Notes: generated by a model not told the origin, from the sequence alone. DNA of 22,258 nucleotides from Muribaculaceae bacterium (GCA_009775265.1 VSPG01000035.1:1-22258), one strand, 5' to 3'. Positions 1 to 7,776 are shown, numbered from the stretch's first letter. A program made the numbers and translations.

Positions 1-234
1 TGACAGGCCGCCCAATACTCTATGTCTTTTGCTTGGTTGAAAAAAATAAAATTCTTATCCCGAACTCGCGTTTATAAGACGTCCGGGGAGCAAAAAAGTG
101 ACAAACGGCCACAGACATTTATGATAATTTTGCATTTAAAGCGAAAAAACATAAAAACAGAACAATCTTTCACAGCCCTAATACTTGCAATTGACACAAA
201 ACGACATAAAAAAAATTGAAAAACTCGCCTAAAA
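1..234. other. left-edge intergenic stretch, no gene seen
   Basis: This AT-rich, homopolymer-rich stretch lies upstream of the tRNA-Ser promoter. A 65-codon open frame on the plus strand (22-219) is low in complexity and has no recognisable motif, so I do not call it. A TAATTTTG at 125-132 fits the Bacteroidetes -7 pattern, but there is no TTG or TTTG at the right distance upstream. Confidence 0.5.
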
Positions 235-266
235 TTTGCCGAAGCCACAAAAACTCAGTACCTTTG
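235..266 (+). promoter_or_regulatory. Bacteroidetes promoter for tRNA-Ser
   Basis: TTTG at 235-238 and TACCTTTG at 259-266 match the Bacteroidetes -33 (TTTG) and -7 (TAnnTTTG) boxes. The 20-base spacer is in the usual 19-21 range. Transcription would start about 10 bases before the mature tRNA-Ser 5' end at 284. Confidence 0.8.
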
Positions 267-283
267 CAGATGCAAATCCGCAA

Positions 284-368
284 GGAGAGATGGCAGAGTG
301 GTCGATTGCGGCGGTCTTGAAAACCGTTGAGGGTCACACCTCCGGGGGTTCGAATCCCTCTCTCTCCG
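284..368 (+). tRNA. tRNA-Ser (anticodon UGA)
   Basis: The cloverleaf can be folded by hand. The acceptor stem is GGAGAGA (284-290) with TCTCTCC (361-367), and the discriminator is G368. The anticodon loop is 316-322 with TGA at 318-320, which reads UCA and related serine codons. The long variable arm is typical of tRNA-Ser, and the T-loop is GGTTCGAATCC. The full 3' CCA is not encoded (the next bases are CA then ATA). It has its own promoter and a strong terminator, so it is a single-gene unit. Confidence 0.95.
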
Positions 369-404
369 CAATAAACGCTGAAAATCAGCAAATTGCAAAA
401 CAAG

Positions 405-445
405 CACCCAATTTTACACCCAAGAATGTAAAATTGGGTGTTTTT
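405..445 (+). terminator. intrinsic terminator of tRNA-Ser
   Basis: A perfect 14-bp stem (405-418 with 427-440) with an 8-base loop is followed directly by TTTTT (441-445). It lies 37 bases after the tRNA. Confidence 0.9.
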
Positions 446-452
446 GTATTAT

Positions 453-521
453 TTAGAGGTTGTTTAATAATGCTTGTTAATGACAGGGAGGGGTTGCCAA
501 TGATTTTTAAACAACCTCTTA
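453..521 (+). mobile_element. MITE-like inverted-repeat element, copy 1
   Basis: GAGGTTGTTTAA (456-467) and its exact reverse complement TTAAACAACCTC (507-518) bound a 63-bp non-coding core. The pair is flanked by the direct repeat TTA (453-455 and 519-521). Short terminal inverted repeats plus a 3-bp TNA-type target duplication are what IS5-family elements and their MITEs leave behind. The left 33 bases recur with one mismatch at 10146-10178. The transposon origin is inference from structure; no transposase is present in the window. Confidence 0.6.
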
Positions 522-634
522 TTCAACAGGTACTGAAGACTATATAATCGGTGAGTTTCGCAGAGTACGGAACGAAATCCGAAACCTGTTTGAAAACATG
601 TTCTCAGGATTCTGAAAGCCATCATGTTAAATCC

Positions 635-680
635 GGGGAGGCCGAATCGTAAATTTTATTACAAACGGCCTCCCCTTTAT
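635..680. terminator. candidate terminator hairpin after the Dma-like gene
   Basis: A 10-bp stem GGGGAGGCCG (635-644) pairs with CGGCCTCCCC (666-675) around a 21-base AT-rich loop. It is followed on the plus strand by TTTATT. It lies 31 bases beyond the stop of the minus-strand gene at 707, but the T-rich side is on the plus strand, so its efficiency for that gene is uncertain. Confidence 0.45.
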
Positions 681-706
681 TATAAGCACACAATATTAAT
701 CAATTA

Positions 707-1933
707 TCATTTCCCGAATGTAAGCCTCAGGCCTATGTTAAAGTTGAAATTCAAAGGTTTTTCTTTGTATATTGTCTGTAGCGGCGAGCCGTCGTTGAAA
801 TAATAATTCATGCCCGGTTCCACATACACTCCGAGCAGATTCACGAGGTTGTACTGCACGCCTGCCGCACAGCCCACAGACAATTGCAGGGGCTTGTCGC
901 GGATGTCCTCTTTTCCACGTCCCACGCCTTGATGGCAGATTACATACTCTTTATCTATTTTAGCCGACACACACTTCTCCACAAGGATGCCGGATGAGGC
1001 ATATACATCCAGTCTGCGCCATGAAAGAATGCGGTATTTCAGATTCAGAGGCATGCCGATGTAGTGTAGCCGCTGTTGGCCGGCATAATAATGGTTTTCG
1101 CTGCCTTCCCTGATGTCGGATGTCAGGTTCGTATAGCTGAGCCCGCTTTCGACAGCGAGTCTGTCGCTGAGATTATAGGAAACCGTCACTCCGGCCCTTA
1201 CCGGAAAACGATGCCGGACGTCTGACTCAATATCCTGTCCCCGGTTGAACAGCAGAATGCCCAGCATCGGGTCGTCTTTCCACACGGCATTGTCCACTCC
1301 TATGCTTCCCGCAGCGATTTCGCCGGCGTAATGTCTGTTCAGCACCGACCCAGCCCCTCCCGAGGCGAACATGGAGCATGAGATTTTTCCGGCCGGCCGG
1401 TTCTGCGGAGCGATGGAGGCTATATGGTATGTGCGTTCCTTTAATTGCATCCCATAGGTGGTTTTTTTTGTCACGAGCATAGTATCCTTTTGTTCCCGGC
1501 CCCCCTCTTGCAGACTGTCTCGGACGACAGGCTCGGCAGCCACGCTTTCAGCACAGGTTTTACGGATTTCGCCGGCGCACCGCAGGCCCGGCTTCCCGAC
1601 TGCACAAGTTTTTCCGGAAGTTGCAGCCGCCTGTGCCGGTGTTTCCACGCCGGCAGGCGGACACACATGTTCGGCTACAACAGGTGACGACGGCGGTTCT
1701 GCGAAATTTCCCGCATCCTTCATCACATAGAAACACAACAAACCCACAGCAGCCAGCACGGCGGCGGCCGCGCTTCTCCTTACCCATGCCAATATGACAT
1801 TGCGCCCCGGGCGACCATGGCCGGAGGCCGGGGCCTGGCGCCGGTTCTCAATGGCCGTCCATAAACCGTCCGGCTCGTCTATTTCATAATCCGCCATGCG
1901 GTCGCGGATTTTATTCAGCCAGTCTTCATTCAT
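707..1933 (-). CDS. Dma-like dual-membrane-spanning anti-sigma factor with outer-membrane beta-barrel
   Basis: This 408-residue protein probably spans the whole envelope. Residues 1-45 are a short, charged cytoplasmic segment beginning MNEDWLNKIRDRM, of the kind found in Bacteroidetes anti-sigma proteins. Residues 54-71 form one transmembrane helix. Residues 72 to about 237 are a Pro/Ala/Gly-rich linker likely to be disordered, and about 238-408 alternate as in a PorT-like barrel ending KPLNFNFNIGLRLTFGK. This order matches the Dma family described in Bacteroides thetaiotaomicron, where the cytoplasmic end controls an ECF sigma factor and the protein links both membranes. The start overlaps the stop of the sigma gene (ATGA, 1930-1933), so the two are translationally coupled. 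The assignment rests on architecture and context. A plain 'outer-membrane beta-barrel protein' is the cautious alternative. Confidence 0.8.
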   Translation of the reverse strand: MNEDWLNKIRDRMADYEIDEPDGLWTAIENRRQAPASGHGRPGRNVILAWVRRSAAAAVLAAVGLLCFYVMKDAGNFAEPPSSPVVAEHVCPPAGVETPAQAAATSGKTCAVGKPGLRCAGEIRKTCAESVAAEPVVRDSLQEGGREQKDTMLVTKKTTYGMQLKERTYHIASIAPQNRPAGKISCSMFASGGAGSVLNRHYAGEIAAGSIGVDNAVWKDDPMLGILLFNRGQDIESDVRHRFPVRAGVTVSYNLSDRLAVESGLSYTNLTSDIREGSENHYYAGQQRLHYIGMPLNLKYRILSWRRLDVYASSGILVEKCVSAKIDKEYVICHQGVGRGKEDIRDKPLQLSVGCAAGVQYNLVNLLGVYVEPGMNYYFNDGSPLQTIYKEKPLNFNFNIGLRLTFGK

Positions 1934-2499
1934 GTCGATAAAGGTGTCATGTTTTGGTGTTGCCTTATTTTTGCCGCCAGCAAAGATTTGGCTCTGTGAA
2001 GCTGTGAAGCGGAAGTGCTCTCTTTTATGCCCAGCAATTCCGAAATTTCTTTATGGCTTTTATTTTCGACGACGTACAGATTAAATATTGTCCGATAGCC
2101 GTCGGGGAGTTCGCGTATCAGGCTATATATCAAAGATGAAGGTAATGCGTCTATATCCGGCTCATCTTCGGGCAGGCCGTGCTCGCTATCGGAAATCTCC
2201 ACAAGTTCCATACGTTTGTCGCGCCTGAGAAACTTTAATATTTCATTTACTGTAACCTTTGCAAGCCATGCTTTCAACGAGCCCTCGCCTCTGTACTCAA
2301 AAGATTCTATTCCGGAGAATATTTTCAGAAAACTATCCTGCAACACATCCTTCACATCCTCGCTGTTAAGTATATATCGCGAGCATACGGCTGCGAGATA
2401 ACGGACGTATCTGGAATACACCGCCTTCATAGCCGCAGAATCGCCCTGTCTTACAAGGCCAAGGAGCTGCAATTCGTTGTCTGTTTCTTTTGGCGCCAT
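1930..2499 (-). CDS. ECF-family RNA polymerase sigma factor
   Basis: This 189-residue protein has the two ECF sigma domains. Region 2 spans about residues 24-92, including the core-binding DVLQDSFLKIF and a promoter-melting segment ending in KFLRRDKR. Region 4 spans about 122-176 with the helix-turn-helix NKSHKEISELLGIKESTSAS. I chose the ATG at 2499, which has AAAGGA about 12 bases upstream. The open frame continues to a TTG at 2544, adding an unlikely Pro-rich tail. It overlaps the Dma-like gene by 4 bases, the usual sigma/anti-sigma arrangement, and resembles the ECF21-type factors paired with Dma proteins. No TAnnTTTG box precedes it. Autoregulation from a sigma-specific promoter is plausible but not shown. 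Confidence 0.92.
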   Translation of the reverse strand: MAPKETDNELQLLGLVRQGDSAAMKAVYSRYVRYLAAVCSRYILNSEDVKDVLQDSFLKIFSGIESFEYRGEGSLKAWLAKVTVNEILKFLRRDKRMELVEISDSEHGLPEDEPDIDALPSSLIYSLIRELPDGYRTIFNLYVVENKSHKEISELLGIKESTSASQLHRAKSLLAAKIRQHQNMTPLST

Positions 2500-2626
2500 A
2501 GCAGCAAACAATCCTTTCGGGGAGGGCTGAGAAGGATTCCCCAAACTCCTTCACGCCCATCCCGAAAGGCTTTTTGTGTAATCGCTATTTTCTATTGTAA
2601 CGGACACAATTGCCGTTTTCTTACTC

Positions 2627-3364
2627 CTACTCCACTGCTTTTGAGTGCAGGATGGAGCTTGCGTCCACGTCTTGCTTCAAAGGCCGCATTTTCAAATCAA
2701 ACTCGACTGACTTTTCGCCGCTGAACGACATCCATTTCAGTTTAATCTTGGCCACATCGCCGAGTTCTCCTGCAAGACCGTTGAGGTTGAAGGCTACAAG
2801 GGCGTCGCCCCATTCTCCATGTATGTCGCCTTTGGCGTCGTGCCTTATCTCCAGCTCACAGGGGTCTGACTCATTCACGCCGGTAAGGAGGTTTATGGCG
2901 TGTCTGGTGTTTTGAATCCCCCATAGAGTGCGTACGCGCAGTGTAATATATCCGTCTTCGGCCACCGTGACCCAGTCGCGCACGATTTCAATCGGGTCTT
3001 TGCCGAACATTTCGTCATTGCGGTCGCCTGCGCTTTCCACCGGCAGTTTTGTGCGTATGCTGTCCAGCCAGTTCACCTTTACATTTCTTATTTTATCGTC
3101 GTCCGTGTATTCTTCCGTCTCGGTATAGTTGACGAGCGCACGCACTTCTTTTTTTCCGAACGGCGATGACGCGAGATTTGTCGGCACCAGACGGGTGGTG
3201 TTGTCGAGATGCATGACGAAGGTGCCGTCTTCGTCGGGGCATACGGTCACCAGCGCTGTCGGGAGATTAATACCCGACGTGTCGTCGTCATTGATGCACG
3301 ACGGCAGCGCAGCCAGCATCACGGCGCCTGCAAGAAACTGCAATAATGAATGTTTTCTTATCAT
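2627..3364 (-). CDS. NigD-like lipoprotein
   Basis: This 245-residue protein starts with a lipoprotein signal (LAALPSC, lipidated Cys23), followed by an acidic tether INDDDTS. The rest is predicted beta-rich and has the NigD-like layout: a small N-terminal barrel-like domain (about 30-110) and a C-terminal sandwich (about 120-240), without catalytic motifs. NigD-like proteins are Bacteroidota-specific surface or periplasmic lipoproteins. One of them, NigD1, has been linked to outer-membrane vesicle output under a Dma/Das sigma system. The gene sits 127 bases upstream of the sigma/Dma pair on the same strand, so it could be part of the operon or its target. The family call is from sequence feel and context; no profile search was done. 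Confidence 0.72.
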   Translation of the reverse strand: MIRKHSLLQFLAGAVMLAALPSCINDDDTSGINLPTALVTVCPDEDGTFVMHLDNTTRLVPTNLASSPFGKKEVRALVNYTETEEYTDDDKIRNVKVNWLDSIRTKLPVESAGDRNDEMFGKDPIEIVRDWVTVAEDGYITLRVRTLWGIQNTRHAINLLTGVNESDPCELEIRHDAKGDIHGEWGDALVAFNLNGLAGELGDVAKIKLKWMSFSGEKSVEFDLKMRPLKQDVDASSILHSKAVE

Positions 3365-3604
3365 ACTCAGTAGTGTTTAATTGGTTGTTCTACCATATAG
3401 AATCCCGCAATGGCGCAAATCTTGCATGAGCGGTATGATTTTTTTGCGGACAATGTGTAGCAAAAGTTAAAAATAAGATAAAAAGCAAGCTTGTCGGAAC
3501 TTTCGGCATCGCGAGACGTTTCACTATTGATTCTTTTACAGGGGACGTATCCCTGCAACGGCACTACACACATAACATAAACTAACATTTATACCTCTCT
3601 CAAC
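3365..3604. promoter_or_regulatory. divergent intergenic region between nigD-like and decarboxylase genes
   Basis: These 240 bases must hold promoters for both flanking genes, but I find no exact TAnnTTTG with a matching upstream box on either strand. A near miss on the minus strand is TAACTTTTG (around 3470), which has one extra base between TA and TTTG. A small hairpin (about 3540-3554, AGGG...CCCT) lies in the decarboxylase leader. The lack of a housekeeping promoter would fit dependence on an alternative sigma factor, but this is not shown. Confidence 0.35.
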
Positions 3605-4762
3605 ATGGCACAGACAACCCATCAGCCAATCGTGCAGGAACTCCTCGACATGATTCAGAAAAACAACTGGCAGGACAAATTCCAGCAGGCATTCGACAAA
3701 GCAAAATCATACAATGCCGTGGAAATGGACGAAATGAAGACTCTTGACGACTACTACGCATGGCTTGACGCGCAAATGACATGGGTTCCAACCGAAAACC
3801 AGCCCGGAAAAATCGTGTACAAGCACGTGTGTCTCTTTTATTTCATCCTCGACCAGGAACCCGTAAAGAGCCTCCAGAACGCCGTGATGCCCCACAACCC
3901 CGCCGAACCTCTCACTCCGCTTTCGCTATGGATGAGAAAATACATCCAGGAATTCGGCAAATGGATGGACCAGCCCGAATCGCTCACCCCGGAAGCCGTA
4001 CAGTCCTACTACGACTCCCCGGCCTACAACATGGACATGTACATCCAGCCCCACGGAGGATGGAAGACCTTCAACGAATTTTTCGCACGCCATTACAAAC
4101 CGGGCACGCACCCAATCGCAGCCATTGAAGACAGCCGCATAATCACATCGCCGGCCGACTCCACATTCGGCGGACAATGGGAGGTGAGCGACAACTCCGA
4201 AGTAGACATCAAAGGCATACGCTGGAAAATCCAGGAACTTCTCGCCGACAGCCCCTACAGAGACCGCTTCAAAGGCGGCATGTGGATGCACTCGTTCCTG
4301 AACACCACCGATTATCACCGCCAGCATGCGCCTGTGGCCGGCCGCGTGCTCGAATCGCGCTTCATCCAGGGCACAGTCTACCTTGAAGTCGTAGCCGACC
4401 GGGACGAAGCTGTGGCCGACGGACGAAACCACGTCAAAATGATACGCCACCTCGACGCACCGGACTCCCCCGGCTATGAATTCATGCAGTGCCGCGGCCT
4501 CATCGTAATCGACAGCCCCATCGGCCTTGTAGCCATTCTGCCCATGGGCATGGCACAGGTATCGTCCGTAGTCATGACCGCAGAAGTGGGCCAGGTGCTT
4601 CATAAAGGCGAAGAAATATCCTACTTCCAGTTCGGCGGTTCCGACATCGTGATGGTGTTCGAGGCCGGCAGCAACGTCAGCTTCACCGCCCAGCCGGGCA
4701 TGCACTATAAGGTGGGCACGAAACTCGCCGAAGCCTATCCTGTGGTTTACCCCGCACGCTGA
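3605..4762 (+). CDS. soluble pyruvoyl-dependent decarboxylase of the phosphatidylserine decarboxylase superfamily
   Basis: This 385-residue protein carries the catalytic fold of phosphatidylserine decarboxylase (about residues 150-385). It has the Asp of SPADS (D185), the motif DYHRQH (D236-H241) and the self-cleavage Gly-Ser in FGGSD (S346), whose serine would become the pyruvoyl cofactor. It differs from housekeeping bacterial Psd: there are no N-terminal membrane helices, about 140 extra soluble residues precede the domain, and the cleavage site is GGSD rather than LGST or GSS. Such long soluble members include amino-acid decarboxylases, such as fungal tryptophan decarboxylase PsiD. The next gene encodes a GadC-like antiporter. 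I infer that the substrate is a free amino acid or similar small acid, not a lipid; which one cannot be read from sequence. Databases may label it 'phosphatidylserine decarboxylase'. Confidence 0.85.
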   Translation: MAQTTHQPIVQELLDMIQKNNWQDKFQQAFDKAKSYNAVEMDEMKTLDDYYAWLDAQMTWVPTENQPGKIVYKHVCLFYFILDQEPVKSLQNAVMPHNPAEPLTPLSLWMRKYIQEFGKWMDQPESLTPEAVQSYYDSPAYNMDMYIQPHGGWKTFNEFFARHYKPGTHPIAAIEDSRIITSPADSTFGGQWEVSDNSEVDIKGIRWKIQELLADSPYRDRFKGGMWMHSFLNTTDYHRQHAPVAGRVLESRFIQGTVYLEVVADRDEAVADGRNHVKMIRHLDAPDSPGYEFMQCRGLIVIDSPIGLVAILPMGMAQVSSVVMTAEVGQVLHKGEEISYFQFGGSDIVMVFEAGSNVSFTAQPGMHYKVGTKLAEAYPVVYPAR

Positions 4763-4810
4763 CAAGCAACACATACACGCAAGGCCACGGAGCCTTGACA
4801 CATTAAGCCG

Positions 4811-4849
4811 GGAGCCGATACTGGATGAAAAACCGGTATCGGCTCCTTT
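4811..4849 (+). terminator. stem-loop between decarboxylase and antiporter genes
   Basis: A 14-bp stem with one G-T wobble (4811-4824 with 4833-4846) and an 8-base A-rich loop is followed by TTTCC. The T-run is short, and the antiporter gene begins 30 bases later with no visible promoter. It probably acts as a partial terminator or mRNA-stabilising hairpin that sets decarboxylase above transporter expression. Confidence 0.6.
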
Positions 4850-4875
4850 CCATTTCATCATAAGTACAGACCGCT

Positions 4876-6495
4876 ATGGCTACCGAAAAAAACATTTCCA
4901 CGTCTCAACAGTCATCTGCCCCCGGCGGTATAAGCGAAGAGACTCCACACACGCATCCCAAGGGAGGCGCGAAACAAATATCCATGATGGCTATGGCCAT
5001 CATGATAGTGACTACTATCGTGAGTATGCGAGGTCTTGCGTCGCAGGCCGAATTCGGGCTCACATCAATATTCTATTACGTGTTCGCGGCACTCGTGTTC
5101 CTTGTGCCTTACGCCCTTGTGTGCGCGGAACTCGCTTCCACCTACACGCGCTCGGGCGGTGTGTTCCGCTGGGTGTCGGAGGCATTCGGCACTCGCACGG
5201 GATGGCTGAGCATGTATCTGGACTGGCAGATGGTGGTGATATGGTTCCCTGCCGTGCTTATGTTCGGCGCCGTGTCTCTCGCCTACATATTCTGGCCGGA
5301 AGCTTTTGACGCGCGTCTCGCCGGCAACCGCATCTACACGCTGCTCATCGTGCTGGGAGTGTACTGGGTGTGCACGTTCAACACTTTCCGCGGCATGCGC
5401 TACGCCAACAAGCTGAGCACTCTCGGAGGCCTTTTCGGCACGATAATCCCCGCCGCCGTGCTCATCGTCATGGGCGTTGTCTATCTGCTGCTCGGAAAAA
5501 CCGTGAATCTGCCGCTCGACAAGCCGTTTTGGCCCGACTTCTCCCATTTCGGCACCATTGTGCTGGCTGCAAGCATCTTCCTGTTCTTCGCCGGCATGGA
5601 AATACAGGCCGTGCAGGTGCCGGGCATGAAGAACCCCGCAAAGGATTTTCCTAAATCGGTGTTTATAGCAGCACTCATCATCCTGGCAATCTTTATCCTC
5701 GGCACGCTTGCAATAGGCGTGGTAATCCCCGAAAGCAAGATAAATCTGCTGCAAAGCCTCCTCGTGGCCTACAACGACCTTTGGGCATCCATAGGCGCGC
5801 CATGGCTCGGCAATGTAATGGCACTCCTGATCACATTCGGAGTGCTCGGACAGGTAAGCGTCGTAATCGCCGGCCCGTCCACCGGCCTGCTTGCCGTGGG
5901 CAAAGCAGGATTCCTGCCTCGCTCGCTACAGCACACCAACAGAAACGGCGTGCAGACTACTATACTTTACGCACAGGCCGCCATCGTGTCGCTTCTCTCG
6001 CTGGTGCTCGTGCTTCTGCCCTCGGTGGAGTCGGCCTATCAGATACTCAGCCAGATGTCCACCATCATTTACCTCATAATGGTAGTCATCATCTACGCGT
6101 CTTTCGTGCGCCTGCGCCGTACGGCGCCCAACAAGAGCCGCGGCTTCAGAGTGCCCGGCGGCAAGTTCGGCATGTGGCTCGTCACAGCCGTCGGAGTGGC
6201 CGGAGCAGTAGTGGCCGGAGTGCTCAGTTTCGTGCCGCCGTCGCAGATTAAGACTGGCAGCCCTGCAGTCTACGTAGGCGTGCTCGTGGCAGGAGTGGCC
6301 GTGTTCATCGCGCTCCCCCTTATTGTCTACGCCAAACGTAAGAAATCGTGGCGCAGCCCCGACTCCACATTCTACCCCTTCGACTGGCAGATAGAGGGCC
6401 GCACTCCCGCGCAGGCGTCGAAATGGCCGGCCGGCTACCAGCCATCCGACACGGAAGTGCAGGCTGCAATGCAGAAAGAGGAACAAACCAAATGA
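4876..6495 (+). CDS. GadC-like amino acid/amine antiporter (APC superfamily)
   Basis: This 539-residue inner-membrane protein has about 12 hydrophobic helices between residues 36 and 486. Its layout follows the glutamate:GABA antiporter branch of the APC superfamily: a helix-1 region KQISMMAMAIMIVTTIVSMRG, a YTRSGGVFRWVSEAFG segment, and a FVPPSQIKTGSPAVYV stretch before the last helix. Residues 487-539 form a polar cytoplasmic tail, longer than in most APC transporters. In E. coli GadC a C-terminal tail plugs the channel at neutral pH, so a similar gate is possible. The gene follows a decarboxylase and is 7 bases from the MFS gene, the usual pattern of decarboxylase/antiporter modules. Substrate specificity cannot be predicted safely; glutamate:GABA is the family default. 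Confidence 0.85.
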   Translation: MATEKNISTSQQSSAPGGISEETPHTHPKGGAKQISMMAMAIMIVTTIVSMRGLASQAEFGLTSIFYYVFAALVFLVPYALVCAELASTYTRSGGVFRWVSEAFGTRTGWLSMYLDWQMVVIWFPAVLMFGAVSLAYIFWPEAFDARLAGNRIYTLLIVLGVYWVCTFNTFRGMRYANKLSTLGGLFGTIIPAAVLIVMGVVYLLLGKTVNLPLDKPFWPDFSHFGTIVLAASIFLFFAGMEIQAVQVPGMKNPAKDFPKSVFIAALIILAIFILGTLAIGVVIPESKINLLQSLLVAYNDLWASIGAPWLGNVMALLITFGVLGQVSVVIAGPSTGLLAVGKAGFLPRSLQHTNRNGVQTTILYAQAAIVSLLSLVLVLLPSVESAYQILSQMSTIIYLIMVVIIYASFVRLRRTAPNKSRGFRVPGGKFGMWLVTAVGVAGAVVAGVLSFVPPSQIKTGSPAVYVGVLVAGVAVFIALPLIVYAKRKKSWRSPDSTFYPFDWQIEGRTPAQASKWPAGYQPSDTEVQAAMQKEEQTK

Positions 6496-6502
6496 TACGG
6501 CT

Positions 6503-7774
6503 ATGAGAATACCCACCGGAAAAGGCACCATCACATTGCCGGCTCTGCTGGCAATATGGTCGGTGTCGCTGGTGGTCAACCTTCCGGGGCTGGCCGTCAG
6601 CCCCATGCTCGGCAACCTCGACAGAATATTCCCGCATGCATCGGACCTGGAAATCCAACTGCTCACGGTGCTGCCGAACCTGTTGATAATACCCTTCGTG
6701 CTGTTCTCCGGCAAACTCTCCGAATCGCGCGACAAGGTGCGCATCGTGATAACTGGACTTTCCATCTACCTTGCGGCCGGAGTGCTTTATTTCTTTGCCG
6801 ACAACATGGTGGAGCTTATATTGATAAGCTGCGTGCTGGGATGCGGATGCGGCCTTGTGATTCCGCTTGCGGCAGGCATGATAGCCGACACGTTCGTGGG
6901 GCGGTACCGCATGCAGCAGCTCGGCATAAAAAGCGGCATATCGAATATGGCGCTCGTACTGGCCACTTTTGTGGTGGGATGGCTCAACAAGGGCAACTGG
7001 CACCTGCCCTTCCTCGTATACCTGATACCAGCCATACCGCTGGCGCTTATGATGCCCGTACGCCGCCGCAACCCACAGGCGTCGGAAAAGATAAACATGC
7101 CGTCGGGCGTGCCGATGCCGGCCGACGCCGCGTCTTCCGCTCCCTCATGGGCCCGGCCCGGGGCGGGAGAGCGGGTGCGCGGCGGTTTTATCCTCGGGCG
7201 CATTGCCGGTCTGATAGGCTTTTATGCCTTCGCCACTTATTCCGTCATAGTCATATCCTATTATCTACCTTTCCTTATTCAGGGAGACCGCCTGAGCAGC
7301 AGCGTCACCGGCACGGTGACAGCCCTTTTCTATCTGGCTGTGTTCCTGCCGGGATTCTGCCTGCCTTTCATCATAAGACGGCTCGGACAGCGCACCATGG
7401 CCGTGGCCACGGCATCAATAGCAGGAGGACTGCTGCTTATGGCACTCGCCGGCGACTACTGGCTGCTCTATGTGGCCTCCACGCTTATGGGCTTCGGCTA
7501 TGGCGTGTTCCAGCCTGTAATCTACGACAAAGCCACCTATACCGTCACCGACGGCCGCAAGTCCACGCTTGCACTCGCCATAGTGCTGTCGGTCAACTAC
7601 ATCGCCGTGACGGTGGCTCCGTTCGTCATCGACTTTTTCAGACATATTTTCAGAACGTCAAGCAACCACTTCCCTTTTGTTTTGAATTTCGCGCTCACTC
7701 TGCTGTTCGGCATTCTTGTCGTGGCAAAACGCAATTCTTTCACTTTCCGCATAAACGACGAATATATTCAATAG
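6503..7774 (+). CDS. MFS transporter
   Basis: This 423-residue inner-membrane protein has about 12 hydrophobic segments in two halves, split by a long hydrophilic loop (about residues 188-230, Pro/Ala-rich). The loop between helices 2 and 3 contains GKLSESRDKVR, a form of the MFS signature G-x-L-x-D-R-x-G-R/K-R/K with Glu-Ser for Asp. It resembles the drug:proton antiporter (DHA1) or sugar-efflux-like branches. It sits 7 bases after the antiporter gene and 2 bases before the porin gene, so all three are almost certainly co-transcribed. A role in moving the same substrate or decarboxylation product is inferred from position only. Confidence 0.85.
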   Translation: MRIPTGKGTITLPALLAIWSVSLVVNLPGLAVSPMLGNLDRIFPHASDLEIQLLTVLPNLLIIPFVLFSGKLSESRDKVRIVITGLSIYLAAGVLYFFADNMVELILISCVLGCGCGLVIPLAAGMIADTFVGRYRMQQLGIKSGISNMALVLATFVVGWLNKGNWHLPFLVYLIPAIPLALMMPVRRRNPQASEKINMPSGVPMPADAASSAPSWARPGAGERVRGGFILGRIAGLIGFYAFATYSVIVISYYLPFLIQGDRLSSSVTGTVTALFYLAVFLPGFCLPFIIRRLGQRTMAVATASIAGGLLLMALAGDYWLLYVASTLMGFGYGVFQPVIYDKATYTVTDGRKSTLALAIVLSVNYIAVTVAPFVIDFFRHIFRTSSNHFPFVLNFALTLLFGILVVAKRNSFTFRINDEYIQ

Positions 7775-7776
7775 CA

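Noticed and set aside
236..547. 103-codon plus-strand frame across the tRNA-Ser
   Set aside because: It is a chance frame through a tRNA, its terminator and the repeat.
2500..2544. TTG start for the sigma factor at 2544
   Set aside because: It adds a Pro-rich tail with no family match. The ATG at 2499 has a Shine-Dalgarno-like AAAGGA.
3926..4861. 311-codon open frame on the minus strand
   Set aside because: It is antisense to the decarboxylase gene, with His/Gly/Val-rich shadow composition and no motif.
6556..7776. Extension of the porin frame leftwards to give an 837-residue protein
   Set aside because: It reads the MFS gene out of frame. The signal peptide at 7777 marks the real start.
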